Source: Coleofasciculus sp. FACHB-1120 (lineage in GTDB: Bacteria; Cyanobacteriota; Cyanobacteriia; Cyanobacteriales; FACHB-T130). Taken from it: a stretch of DNA of 64,000 nt. Shown piece by piece: positions 27,328-35,566 of this stretch. The stretch covers positions 51,227-115,226 of the forward strand of contig NZ_JACJTV010000017.1 in NCBI RefSeq assembly GCF_014698845.1. Reading direction: 5' to 3'. The first letter of the stretch is position 1. Every line of letters starts with the position of its first letter. The notes below the pieces were generated by a model, which made no database searches, was not told the DNA's origin, and was given only the letters and a program-made list of their open reading frames with translations. The translations under genes and the position numbers were made by a program.

Positions 27328-30300
27328 TCAAAGGTTATCTGCTAAACCCGCAGCTACATCATTGCTTTCGTCATCAGCAGCTTGCTGAATTCTGTCGCGA
27401 TTTTCTTTGTCATCTTCTAGACGATATAGAAACTCACAAGTATCTCGAATTAAGTTAATTTGTCTACCTGCAAGACGAGCGCGATCGCCTGCAAAAGATT
27501 TCTCAAATACCTCCTCAACAAAGTATCGAGCAAAATCCAAAATTGCCTCTCGTTCTTCTTCCCGCTTCTTAAATATCCAGCGCCCCTCTGCTGTAGAAGC
27601 ATGAACACGATCCATCAACTTAGAAACTTCAGCCGCCACCATATCAACCATCACTCCACCTTGAAAACTTAAATCAGCTTCAAGAATAGTTTTTGCAGAA
27701 ATGTCAATAGGCTTTAATACTGCATTTGCCTTGGGATTATATCGCTTATTAGCTCTGTAAAATTTGCGATATAATTCCGTCAGCTTTTTGGGATGATTTA
27801 AACTTGATTCTTCTCCCACAGTCAATTCCTCCGAATTAGGATTATATTTAGCGTAAGGGTCAAAGCAGGGATAAAAGTGATAGGCATAAAGCTTGACTTT
27901 CTCAATTCGTGCTGTTTCAACATTTTGGTTACGCACCCAACGATTTAAGTAGCTAAATACATAGAGTGGACTGGTTTCAAAATCTTTTGCAAGTTCTGTA
28001 AAACGTCCCCAGTTGGAGTCATAACCAGATTTTCCCTGTCTAGCATTAACATCAAGGTGAATAGCATAGGCGGCTGTTAGAACATTAAGGGGTGCGGAAT
28101 ATTCCTTCCCGTCTTCCGTCCAGCCTTCAAGAATGTAGTCAAGACGGAAGCGATCGCGTTTCATCAGCACTCTAAACGCCTGTGGCGCACTATCGAGAAA
28201 TACGCTTTCTTCAAACTCCGCACCATCATTAAATGGCGGAATTGGCGACTCTGAAACTACCGTTTTGACATCCAGAATCATCGGGAAAGCAAAGGCTAAC
28301 CAGCTAGGCATTACCCAAGATTCCGTATCGGTGCCATCTCGACCAGGGGGCAGCGCCATGAAGTAGAATGTTAGCGGCTGGTCTTCTGGGTAAGAAAGTT
28401 TGAAGGTTCGGTCTTTCCCTGGTTCGATATTTTCATTTATTAGGAAAGCATCTACACTTTGGTAGCGATCGCGTTCTAAATTCGCTTGCAAATCTTTACT
28501 GATAAAGTGATTGCGAATGCTAGTATCAAAACGAGTTTGAGCAATACCGTTGTATGCCTTTTGTAGAAACTTGTTTGTCTCTGGCGTGAAGTAATAAGTG
28601 GGGTAGAAATAAAGATAGCGATATTTCCCATCCTCAAATCGCTTACCCACCGCCTGCGTCTGGTTCATCAGAATTTGCCTCAGCATCATCTCTAAACCTG
28701 CAATACTAGAAATATTGCGTTTAGCGTTAGAACCACCCAACATTTGTTTATTGGTATAAACCTGGGGTGTAAATAAAACCGCTGACTCCATCTGCTCAGT
28801 TACGGTATAGGGAGAATGAGAAATCGAGCAGATTAGCTGTCGTCCTCTCCCCTGTTTTTTAGCTAACTGATAGCCTGACAATTCCTGTAGGAATACTTCA
28901 GCAGATGCTTTGGTAGATGTGGATTTTCCGGGTAGCATGACAACTCGCGTCACCCAAAGCCGCAAATCATCCCAACCATCAGGTAACTGGTACTGTGAAA
29001 CAATGGGTTTAATGAGTTGGGAAATGTGAGCGATCGCTTCCTCACAAATCTGACGCACATCCTCTGGAGTTAAACCAGGATGGGTCTTTAAATACTTTGC
29101 TGCTAAGTAGTACCATTCATAAGGAACGCCGCCAGTATTGCCCTTTAGTTTGTGTTCTTTCAGGCTTTCATTAATCCGCTGAATTTCGCGGATTGGAGGT
29201 AAATACTCTGAGAGGTTCCAAAACTTAGCAATTTCCTCGACAATATCTAGATGAGGTAATTCTGGGAGTTTTTTATCTTTCTTCCGCTCAACTTCAATTA
29301 GATTAACCCGTTCTTCCCAAATTTTGCGACTAATTAAATCTCCAAATTCAGCAATCTGGTCAATCCGAATGTCGTCATCAAACTTGAAACTATAATCAGC
29401 CGACAAAACATTCTGCTGCTGAAATTTGATGAGGTTATCACTGCGGCTTTTGGCAACAGAACTTTTAATGGGATTTAGAATCCTCAGTGTGGCACTCAGG
29501 GCGACTTGCATTAAACCTGTATCGTCAAAAAACAAGTTGTAATATTCTGCATATTTCATTCCTTTGCCATCTCTGCTAAAACCTGTTTGCCGACTCCGTA
29601 GCTGACTTGCACACAGTTCTTTAATCTTCGTTACCACCCGTTTTGGTACATCCTCAACTGGAACAGGGGGCGCATCCCGCCGAGCTAAATAGATTACACC
29701 AGTTGGCAGATATAGCAGTGGTTCATAGTAGGTGCAATCCTCCGTATTAAGGCTAATGTGCGCTTCCATCAAAGCGTTATTCACTACATTTGTGAGTACG
29801 CCTCGGTTCTCTGCAATACTGTGGTAAGTAAATTTTAGTTGTCCATCACTTAGGCTATGGATTAACTCATTTAGCCTTGTATTTTCAGCATCTTGGGGAT
29901 GTTTGATAATTGAAGCTAGGGAATCAGCTAAACAGGTTAAGTCGGAGAGAGCGCGAAGGGTGCGATCGCGTAATACTGGATTTAGTCCAAACTCCGAAAA
30001 GTTCCAGTTCGTATCCCAACGCCGTTGAGCGTTATAAGCGATACAGAGCAAATCATCCAGATACTCTCGATAAGCTTCTGGATCATCAGGATTGATGAAG
30101 CGACCCAAACCTAGCTGACGAACTTTTTCATCAATAATTTGACGATGCTGTTCTAGCGGTAGCTTGCGACAATCAGCAGGAGCATCCGGGAATTTCTCAA
30201 AGTCATGCAGAATAAACCCAGCAATTAACATCCGGCGTTCTAGTTCTCGCACCACTCGCTGCACAGTGGTATTAAGTTTTTCCAACCGTTGCTCAATTAA

Positions 30301-30702
30301 ATTCGCTGGAAATAGTCCATTGAGTAAATGGGTATTGAGCGATTGATCGCCTGCATTGTCTCGTCGAACTCTATTTTTTCCTTCCGCTTCATTTTTGCGA
30401 TCGAGTTCATCAAAAAACTTACCACCTTTTGCTGTAACGCCGATTGCCACTCGTAGCAGGTGTGGTAAGACATACTCTGCAAAGTCACTCATGACGCGAT
30501 CGCCAGGATTCTGAGTCTGAATTGCTTCTCGCAGTAGCTTGAGTGTCAGTAACTCACGCGCTTGAGGTTCAATAGTGCGATCGCTAAGTTCAAATTCCGA
30601 ATCTAGGTCATCATCCTGCAACCAATCATCTTCTGGACTATCAGATTGCTCAGAGTTTAAATCAAATAGATTTAATTGTTCAGCTTTTTCTCTAGGAACC
30701 AT
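27328..30702 (-). CDS. cas10d: Type I-D large subunit Cas10d (Csc3) with HD nuclease domain
   Basis: About 1124 residues. The start at 30702 has AAGG nine bases upstream; an upstream ATG at 30726 overlapping the toxin gene is also possible. An N-terminal HD-type motif is visible in AGFILHDFEKFPDAP (about residue 165). In type I-D this domain, not Cas3, carries the nuclease. The rest lacks an obvious GGDD cyclase motif, as expected for Cas10d. It recognises the PAM (GTN/GTH in studied systems) and cuts target DNA with the helicase Cas3'. The length fits the family. It lies 13 bases after the DUF5615 gene. Confidence 0.95.
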   Translation of the reverse strand: MVPREKAEQLNLFDLNSEQSDSPEDDWLQDDDLDSEFELSDRTIEPQARELLTLKLLREAIQTQNPGDRVMSDFAEYVLPHLLRVAIGVTAKGGKFFDELDRKNEAEGKNRVRRDNAGDQSLNTHLLNGLFPANLIEQRLEKLNTTVQRVVRELERRMLIAGFILHDFEKFPDAPADCRKLPLEQHRQIIDEKVRQLGLGRFINPDDPEAYREYLDDLLCIAYNAQRRWDTNWNFSEFGLNPVLRDRTLRALSDLTCLADSLASIIKHPQDAENTRLNELIHSLSDGQLKFTYHSIAENRGVLTNVVNNALMEAHISLNTEDCTYYEPLLYLPTGVIYLARRDAPPVPVEDVPKRVVTKIKELCASQLRSRQTGFSRDGKGMKYAEYYNLFFDDTGLMQVALSATLRILNPIKSSVAKSRSDNLIKFQQQNVLSADYSFKFDDDIRIDQIAEFGDLISRKIWEERVNLIEVERKKDKKLPELPHLDIVEEIAKFWNLSEYLPPIREIQRINESLKEHKLKGNTGGVPYEWYYLAAKYLKTHPGLTPEDVRQICEEAIAHISQLIKPIVSQYQLPDGWDDLRLWVTRVVMLPGKSTSTKASAEVFLQELSGYQLAKKQGRGRQLICSISHSPYTVTEQMESAVLFTPQVYTNKQMLGGSNAKRNISSIAGLEMMLRQILMNQTQAVGKRFEDGKYRYLYFYPTYYFTPETNKFLQKAYNGIAQTRFDTSIRNHFISKDLQANLERDRYQSVDAFLINENIEPGKDRTFKLSYPEDQPLTFYFMALPPGRDGTDTESWVMPSWLAFAFPMILDVKTVVSESPIPPFNDGAEFEESVFLDSAPQAFRVLMKRDRFRLDYILEGWTEDGKEYSAPLNVLTAAYAIHLDVNARQGKSGYDSNWGRFTELAKDFETSPLYVFSYLNRWVRNQNVETARIEKVKLYAYHFYPCFDPYAKYNPNSEELTVGEESSLNHPKKLTELYRKFYRANKRYNPKANAVLKPIDISAKTILEADLSFQGGVMVDMVAAEVSKLMDRVHASTAEGRWIFKKREEEREAILDFARYFVEEVFEKSFAGDRARLAGRQINLIRDTCEFLYRLEDDKENRDRIQQAADDESNDVAAGLADNL

Positions 30703-30715
30703 GTTAATACCTTGA

Positions 30716-31072
30716 TTAAGCTTCATCCGGTGGTCGAATTCTCACCCTGCCTAATTCGGCAGTTACAATTGCGCCAGATGTCAATTCATTGCCGTAAAGT
30801 TCAAGCACCCGCAGACAAACAGTTGCTTGCTGTCTGGCACTGAGATTAACCAAGCGCAAAATGCCACAGTGAGAAGTTCCCCGCACAATTGCCAACTCTC
30901 CAAAATCCTTATCGAGAGTTACCAAAATCCGACCTTCGCTGTAGGCTGTTGCCAAAATCTCCTCATCGCCTGGATCTTCAGACCAATCTCCAGTCCACAC
31001 CACGTCATAACCAGCAGTTGCTAACTCGGTTCGCACCCCACCCCATACGCAAGTATCTAGAAGTACCTTCAC
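30716..31072 (-). CDS. DUF5615 PIN-like putative toxin
   Basis: 118 residues with a PIN-like nuclease pattern: MKVLLDTCVWGGV (first acidic residue), DPGDEEILATAYSEGRILVTLDKDFGEL (further acidic residues) and CGILRLV. DUF5615 proteins usually pair with an upstream DUF433 antitoxin, exactly as here, with a 4-base overlap. They are predicted RNA-cleaving toxins. Its setting is odd: it lies inside the type I-D cas operon, immediately upstream of cas10d, so toxin, antitoxin and effector are probably on one transcript. Confidence 0.88.
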   Translation of the reverse strand: MKVLLDTCVWGGVRTELATAGYDVVWTGDWSEDPGDEEILATAYSEGRILVTLDKDFGELAIVRGTSHCGILRLVNLSARQQATVCLRVLELYGNELTSGAIVTAELGRVRIRPPDEA

Positions 31073-31320
31073 CCCTGAGACTCCACAGGTAAAAGTTCAA
31101 TTCGCTCGTGGCTGACTAACCGACGCGCATAGACTAAACAAGCTTGCACATCTTCCCGTTCTAACCAGGGATAACCCTCCAGCAGAGTCTCGACGGTATC
31201 ACCCGCCGCCAGCATTCCTAAAATATGCTCAACTGCCAACCGACGACCCCGAATAATCGGCTTACCTCCAAAGATTTTGGGGTTGACTGTAATTCTCTCT
31301 ATTAGTTTTTGCTCATTCAT
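31069..31320 (-). CDS. DUF433-family putative antitoxin
   Basis: 83 residues from the ATG at 31318-31320, which has AGAGGT upstream; the longer frame from 31368 adds 16 unlikely residues. The DUF433 core reads ITVNPKIFGGKPIIRGRRLAVEHILGMLAAG, followed by DTVETLLEGYPWLEREDVQACLVYA. These small helix-turn-helix proteins act as antitoxins and probable autorepressors of DUF5615 toxins. The stop overlaps the start of the toxin gene by four bases. Confidence 0.9.
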   Translation of the reverse strand: MNEQKLIERITVNPKIFGGKPIIRGRRLAVEHILGMLAAGDTVETLLEGYPWLEREDVQACLVYARRLVSHERIELLPVESQG

Positions 31321-31376
31321 TGTTGACCTCTGTAGTAAAAGTAGATTCAAATGGTCTATAAACTGCAAGAGGTAGC

Positions 31377-31733
31377 TTAGTCAGCTGGACAATAAAAAGC
31401 TACTCGCTCCTCTAGAGCCTCTTTTTCACCAACCAGGTGTGTAAGGTGACGAATTCCCCTTACCGCAAAGTCGGCTGACTCCTGACACTCCTCAAGTTGA
31501 ATCTGCTGACTCTGACTTTGAGTTTGCTGATTGTGAAGCATTTGCATAATTTCTTTATGCTTCTCCTCCAACTCACTGAGCCGACTGTCGTGGTTAGAGA
31601 GTCGTTCATCTTGGAGGGCATTCTGTCGCCGCTCTGCTTCAAGTGCGTCAACTAAATGGCTGAGTTGGCTTAGTACATGGCGGATCAGGTACAGGTCGGC
31701 ATTCTGGCTGGGCAGTTGAGTTAGCTTTTTCAT
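31377..31733 (-). CDS. Coiled-coil protein of unknown function, first gene of the Cas effector operon
   Basis: 118 residues. The central part (about residues 28-85) is a strongly predicted coiled coil rich in Glu, Gln, Leu and His (LEAERRQNALQDERLSNHD, SELEEKHKEIMQMLHNQQ). The C terminus ends FYCPAD. I recognise no family. It is the first gene downstream of the region targeted by the mini-CRISPR spacer at 31952, and it is followed by the DUF433/DUF5615 pair and cas10d. Its promoter may therefore drive the whole effector operon. A tiny regulator or scaffold role is possible but unsupported. Confidence 0.75.
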   Translation of the reverse strand: MKKLTQLPSQNADLYLIRHVLSQLSHLVDALEAERRQNALQDERLSNHDSRLSELEEKHKEIMQMLHNQQTQSQSQQIQLEECQESADFAVRGIRHLTHLVGEKEALEERVAFYCPAD

Positions 31734-31753
31734 GGCTAGCTTGGATTGGAATA

Positions 31754-31791
31754 CAGATTAGAAGACATACTCCAGGCTTTACAGATCAACT
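31754..31791 (-). promoter_or_regulatory. Candidate self-target (protospacer) of the mini-CRISPR, with type I-D PAM
   Basis: Read on the minus strand, this segment starts AGTTGATCTGTAAAGCC. It matches 32 of the first 34 bases of the mini-array spacer, with four single-base gaps and two mismatches. Weaker similarity continues to 31747. The three bases directly 5' of it are GTT, a PAM accepted by type I-D systems. It lies 21-58 bases before the ATG of the coiled-coil gene, so an effector complex bound here would sit on the promoter or leader of the cas10d-csc2-csc1-cas6 operon. Confidence 0.75.
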
Positions 31792-31854
31792 AACGTCTCC
31801 AATCTCTCTTCTCTTGCTTGCGCTATTTCTACTGATTGAATAGAGATGTTGCAA

Positions 31855-31881
31855 TTCTGGCAAAGCCCCCTCTAGTATAAT
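31855..31881 (+). promoter_or_regulatory. Possible promoter for the mini-CRISPR
   Basis: A consensus-like TATAAT lies at 31876-31881 on the plus strand, with TTCTGG (31855-31860) 15 bases upstream, or TTGCAA (31849-31854) 21 bases upstream. It is 40 bases before the first degenerate repeat and points in the same direction as the crRNA handles. The spacing to the -35 candidates is not ideal. Confidence 0.45.
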
Positions 31882-31921
31882 GTAGGCGGAGGCAAGAGCA
31901 ACCAGCCAACTCTCTACAGAA

Positions 31922-32030
31922 GTTCCATAAATCCCTATCAGGGATTGAAAAAGTTGACTGTAAGCCTGCGTTGTCTTCTACTCTGCCTCCACTTTTCAGT
32001 TTGAGCCAAATCCCTATCAGGGATTGAAAC
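31922..32030 (+). CRISPR. Two-repeat degenerate mini-CRISPR (CreR/CreA-like) opposite in orientation to the main array
   Basis: The first repeat (31922-31951) keeps GTTCCA, lacks seven bases (ATTAATC) of the main repeat, then keeps TAAATCCC and the rest; its last base is A instead of C. The second (31999-32030) has a diverged 5' half but an intact AATCCC-TATCA-GGGATT hairpin and ATTGAAAC. So the Cas6 hairpin and handle survive while the rest decays. The single spacer between them is about 47 bases (31952-31998). The array reads on the plus strand and ends two bases from the cas3' stop codon. Cas6 could process it to one crRNA. Confidence 0.85.
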
Positions 32031-32031
32031 C

Positions 32032-34215
32032 CTAAGCAATCCATATTTCATCTCCTTTACTTTTGAACGAGTAAGCAAGCGTATCTAGCAGTAAAGCTGA
32101 CTGACTGAAGGCAATAGAATAAGGTGCAGTTGCATCGTGAAAACTGTACTGATCGCTGATTGGGTAAATTGCAAAGTGCATGGGGAGTCTAAGCCTTGAT
32201 CGCACCTCCGCAACCGGACGACGCAGCACATAACTGACTAAAGCTTGCTTCCTCAGCCGCTTGTTAATCTCACTAATCCAATAGTTGTCGGGTTGCCAAA
32301 CCTCAATACCAATCAAAACCTGAACCTTCCAAGCATCTGCGATCGCGTCCAACTTGCCTGAATAGGTAAATCGCCAGTTCAGCCGTTCCTCCCGATAAGC
32401 CTTTAACTTCATAAAGGCGAGACAGTGTGCAAATGGACCTTTGGGAATAGGTTCTCCCAGCCGTTCAGCGGTTTGAAGAAGCGATCGCATAAACTCTGCT
32501 TCTGTCATCACCTCAATTTCCAGATTGCTTAAAATTCCTGGTAAATCGTAGGTTTTAAATCTATCTACCTCATTCGGTTCTGTTAGATCGTAAATCCCAC
32601 ACTGAAGAGGACTAGAGCCTCGAAAACTAGAAGCATCCTCTGCAATAGGATTTCCTTTATCTTTACCTGATAACTCCTGCCATTCAGTTGCCCATTGTTT
32701 CATGTTACCCGCAACCCTACCCAAACTTGTTTTAAACACTTGTTCACAAGCTGTTTTAAATGCCTTTTGACTGTCCTTATACTGCTGCACGATCGTCTTA
32801 TGTCCCAACTTCCGGCAAAGCATCACCGACTGCACGGCACCCCAGCGAGAGTAATAGCCTTCAAAATCATTAATCCTGCGGTAGTTTTCACGAATTTGGT
32901 TGTGAAAAAAGGAACGGTCATAAATGCTAGTTGCCTCTAAAGGTGGAGAGTCACCTAGAAACAGCTTTTCCACTATAAAATTGGGTACGAGTGCGTATGC
33001 TGTGAAAGTTTCAAAAGTAATCTTCTGTCCATTCCGTTTATAGCCGTCATGTCGCCCTAATCTTCCTAAGCGCTGAATGAAGCTACCTGCATCAGCTGAT
33101 TCAAAAATTAGGAAATTAATCTTGAAATCAACGCCGACATCAATCGTGCTAGTGCCGAGAACTAAGTCAGCTTGTAGCGATCGCTCTTTTTCCTGCTTCC
33201 CAGATAATCCCGTATTCTCCCCAACCACCAAACCATAAGGCTGCAACAGTTCCCGAAAGAACGATGTAAGACGCTTCACCGCAGCAATCGAGTTGAGAAT
33301 GATTGCCCCTTTGCTACCTGGATGCTGCTGAAAGTGAGTCAGAATGAGATTACTGTTATCTTTCAACCAAGTTTCAGAAGCCTTATTGCTGGATTCCAAA
33401 GAGATAAACTGAAGAGAAATTTCTCGTGATACCTGTCGCCATCCTTCTTCTTGTAACTGGTGACACTGGGCCTCTGTATCTGGAAACTGATATTTATTCT
33501 CCTCAATTGGGTTAATCTCCTTGCACCGAAATCCAGCTAACTTTAGTCGCTCTATCAGTTGTTTATTCGGAGTCGCTGAGAGGAATAGAAACTTTTTGTA
33601 GCGATTGGTATTCTTGATTAACAGCATTGTGTTAATCACGCTGGCAATTTGCGGAGCCTGGAAAACATGAAACTCATCAAAAATAAATAGATCAAAATCC
33701 TTGTCAATCCGGTTCCACAGCTTGTCAGGACTATCATCACGAGTTAAATATGCACCTTGATGCAAGTAGTGAAAAATATCAGGATTGCTTAAGAGAATTT
33801 CTGAGTTACCAGAACGAGACTCGATCGCTGCTGCTTTTTTTAAGCCCTCATTTTCAGCATATATCTCTAACTCTTGTCCACTGAGCCGGACTACACGCGG
33901 CTTAATATCAGGCTTAAATTGTTCACTATAATCCTGATTTTGTGTTTCTTGGTCACGAGCAAGTTCATTAGTTGGATACAGCCCGATCGCACAAAAATAT
34001 GTCAGCAATGTCACTAAATAAGCTGCCAAACTTTTTCCGTCGCCCGTCATGGCAGTATTAAAGATAACGTCGATATCCGGGTCGCGTATTGCCTCCAACG
34101 TTGCGACTTGATGCCAGGAAAGTGATGCCCAACCATCGGGTAGCTTCACGTCTTTTGGTGTCTCTGAGGCGGGACAGGAGTAAACAGGCTTGAGAGTGAT
34201 CTGGTAATCGGACAT
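32032..34215 (-). CDS. cas3: Type I-D helicase Cas3' (no HD domain)
   Basis: About 727 residues from the Met at 34215 (MSDYQITLKPVYSCPA); a longer frame begins at 34281. Superfamily 2 helicase motifs are clear: Walker A-like TGDGKSLAAYL, DEFH in LFIFDEFHVFQAP, the SAT motif in FLFLSATP and motif VI QRLGRLGRHDG. No HD nuclease domain is fused, as expected for type I-D, where HD lies in Cas10d. It unwinds target DNA after recognition. It is 298 bases upstream of the coiled-coil gene, with the mini-CRISPR between them, so the rest of the operon probably has its own promoter. Confidence 0.95.
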   Translation of the reverse strand: MSDYQITLKPVYSCPASETPKDVKLPDGWASLSWHQVATLEAIRDPDIDVIFNTAMTGDGKSLAAYLVTLLTYFCAIGLYPTNELARDQETQNQDYSEQFKPDIKPRVVRLSGQELEIYAENEGLKKAAAIESRSGNSEILLSNPDIFHYLHQGAYLTRDDSPDKLWNRIDKDFDLFIFDEFHVFQAPQIASVINTMLLIKNTNRYKKFLFLSATPNKQLIERLKLAGFRCKEINPIEENKYQFPDTEAQCHQLQEEGWRQVSREISLQFISLESSNKASETWLKDNSNLILTHFQQHPGSKGAIILNSIAAVKRLTSFFRELLQPYGLVVGENTGLSGKQEKERSLQADLVLGTSTIDVGVDFKINFLIFESADAGSFIQRLGRLGRHDGYKRNGQKITFETFTAYALVPNFIVEKLFLGDSPPLEATSIYDRSFFHNQIRENYRRINDFEGYYSRWGAVQSVMLCRKLGHKTIVQQYKDSQKAFKTACEQVFKTSLGRVAGNMKQWATEWQELSGKDKGNPIAEDASSFRGSSPLQCGIYDLTEPNEVDRFKTYDLPGILSNLEIEVMTEAEFMRSLLQTAERLGEPIPKGPFAHCLAFMKLKAYREERLNWRFTYSGKLDAIADAWKVQVLIGIEVWQPDNYWISEINKRLRKQALVSYVLRRPVAEVRSRLRLPMHFAIYPISDQYSFHDATAPYSIAFSQSALLLDTLAYSFKSKGDEIWIA

Positions 34216-34287
34216 ATACTTACTTTGTGTCCGTGACTTGTTGTTGATTCCCATATTGGCATTCAAAATAGAGGTTGACAAGACTTA

Positions 34288-34312
34288 TCCGTATAAAAGT
34301 GTCCGTATAAAA
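34288..34312. promoter_or_regulatory. Direct repeat in the cas3'/WYL divergent promoter, candidate operator
   Basis: TCCGTATAAAA occurs twice (34288-34298 and 34302-34312) with a 14-base period, in the short gap between the divergent cas3' and WYL genes. It overlaps the start of the WYL gene. A TTGACA (34275-34280) precedes it. Its location suits an operator for the adjacent regulator, but no binding site for these regulators is known to me to compare with. Confidence 0.5.
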
Positions 34313-35181
34313 TGACTCGAAAAGGTCAGTCTATAACCCTGTCAATTTCAGAACACGACAAAGCCGAGTTAGAAGCGATCGCTAGTGAACTCGGCATGAT
34401 GTGGGGAGAACGCCCTAACATCTCTAAGCTGGTATTAGCGATCGCCCGTCGCCACCTCCAAATCGCTCCGAATCACAATTGGTCGGAAGCTCGCATCAAA
34501 GCGCTACAGCGTTCTATCAAAGCTCTGAGCGACCTCGGACAGATCGAGCAAGCCCAAATTATTGCCAACATACTTTTGGAACGCAGCGAACTATCGTTAC
34601 CCCTGCGACGAGAAATCGAACGTTTTTTAGAAAACCTACCCCCACCTTGGCGGTTAGAAATCGATCGCTATATCTTGCGCCACCAACCTTTCCAGCTTTC
34701 TTACCAAGATGCAGCAGATCGCTTGTGGCACTTCACGGTTCGCCATGCTGAAGTAGCCCCTCACGAAAAACGAGAATATCTCGATTGTTGGTGTGAGGAG
34801 ACAGAGGGAAACTTGGATATACCAGAGCTATCACACAACTGGAGTTTGCGTTTAGATCGCATTCCCGAAGCTGCTGGTGTTGTGCCTGTTGAAGGTCACT
34901 GGCGTTCTAACTTGGATGAAATAGAAGTAGAAATGTATTTAATGAGTGGCTTGGCTTTTGCTTATCAAGTTAAACCTGAAGATACTTTTAATGATTGGTT
35001 AGCAGACAGGCAAAGAGTGCGGCGCGTTGTTCGGCGGGTATCGAGTACCTTCTGGTTTATTCGAGAAGTTATGCAGTATGCGCCAGACTGTGTAGTGATA
35101 TCGCCAGAGAGCGTGCGATCGCGCTTAACAGATAAAATAAAAGCCCTCTGCCAGCAGTACAATCTGGAAATCCGGGATTAG
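34312..35181 (+). CDS. WYL-domain transcriptional regulator of the type I-D locus
   Basis: 289 residues. The N-terminal part (MTRKGQSITLSISEHDKAELEAIASELG) resembles a short DNA-binding region of the ribbon-helix-helix type. The middle and C terminus carry a WYL domain ending with the typical WCX-like segment (QRVRRVVRRVSSTFWFIREVMQYAPDCVVISPESVRSRL). WYL proteins are common CRISPR regulators. In Synechocystis the WYL protein Sll7009 represses its type I-D array. This gene is divergent from cas3' and shares its promoter region, so regulation of the cas genes is the natural guess. Confidence 0.9.
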   Translation: MTRKGQSITLSISEHDKAELEAIASELGMMWGERPNISKLVLAIARRHLQIAPNHNWSEARIKALQRSIKALSDLGQIEQAQIIANILLERSELSLPLRREIERFLENLPPPWRLEIDRYILRHQPFQLSYQDAADRLWHFTVRHAEVAPHEKREYLDCWCEETEGNLDIPELSHNWSLRLDRIPEAAGVVPVEGHWRSNLDEIEVEMYLMSGLAFAYQVKPEDTFNDWLADRQRVRRVVRRVSSTFWFIREVMQYAPDCVVISPESVRSRLTDKIKALCQQYNLEIRD

Positions 35182-35250
35182 TGGCTCTCCAAGAGCTCGT
35201 GAAGGTAGCGCCTTTTGGTTAGAGTTGGCTGAACTCTAATATTTACGAGT

Positions 35251-35286
35251 CGCGCCTGCCAAAAACAAGTGGTTTTGGCAGGCGCG
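35251..35286. terminator. Perfect 14-bp inverted repeat after the WYL gene
   Basis: CGCGCCTGCCAAAA (35251-35264) pairs perfectly with TTTTGGCAGGCGCG (35273-35286) across an 8-base loop. It is a very stable hairpin 70 bases after the WYL gene stop. The A/T part of the stem is inside the stem rather than after it, so it may be a terminator in either direction or a small repeat element. Confidence 0.55.
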
Positions 35287-35365
35287 ATTAATTTACGCGA
35301 ACTTTGGAAACCCGCGCAAGTAGGTTTAGGCAAACTTCACTCGCGCTTCTTACGACAGCTCAATA

Positions 35366-35566
35366 TTATAATTTCTGTTTAGTTTTCAAGACTTCTATGT
35401 AAGCGATGGGAAGAACCAGAGGCCAGAAAACTGTTGCGACCGTCAAAGTGATAAAAGATGAAAATCTTTCCTCTGTATTCCAGCTGCGATCGCGCTTAAA
35501 CAATTCTAGCCAGAGGGTAAACAAAGTAGCCGCTATCAACAGGTAAATCACTTCTATACAGATCAT
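35366..35566 (-). CDS. Small two-helix membrane protein, hypothetical
   Basis: 66 residues with two hydrophobic segments (ICIEVIYLLIAATLFTLWLEL and ITLTVATVFWPLVLPIAYIEV) separated by a charged loop (FKRDRSWNTEERF). The composition is plausible for a real membrane protein. There is no strong ribosome site and I recognise no family, so the call rests on the two clean helices. Confidence 0.5.
   Translation of the reverse strand: MICIEVIYLLIAATLFTLWLELFKRDRSWNTEERFSSFITLTVATVFWPLVLPIAYIEVLKTKQKL

Noticed and set aside
21152..31964. Array spacer 58 and the mini-CRISPR share the 12-mer AAAAGTTGACTG
   Set aside because: The register relative to the repeat differs and similarity fades after about 15 bases; with so many spacers compared this may be chance.
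31829..32044. A 71-residue minus-strand open frame across the mini-CRISPR
   Set aside because: It is explained by the repeats (peptide FSIPDRDLW and FQSLIGIW come from the two repeat copies), has no ribosome site and matches no family.
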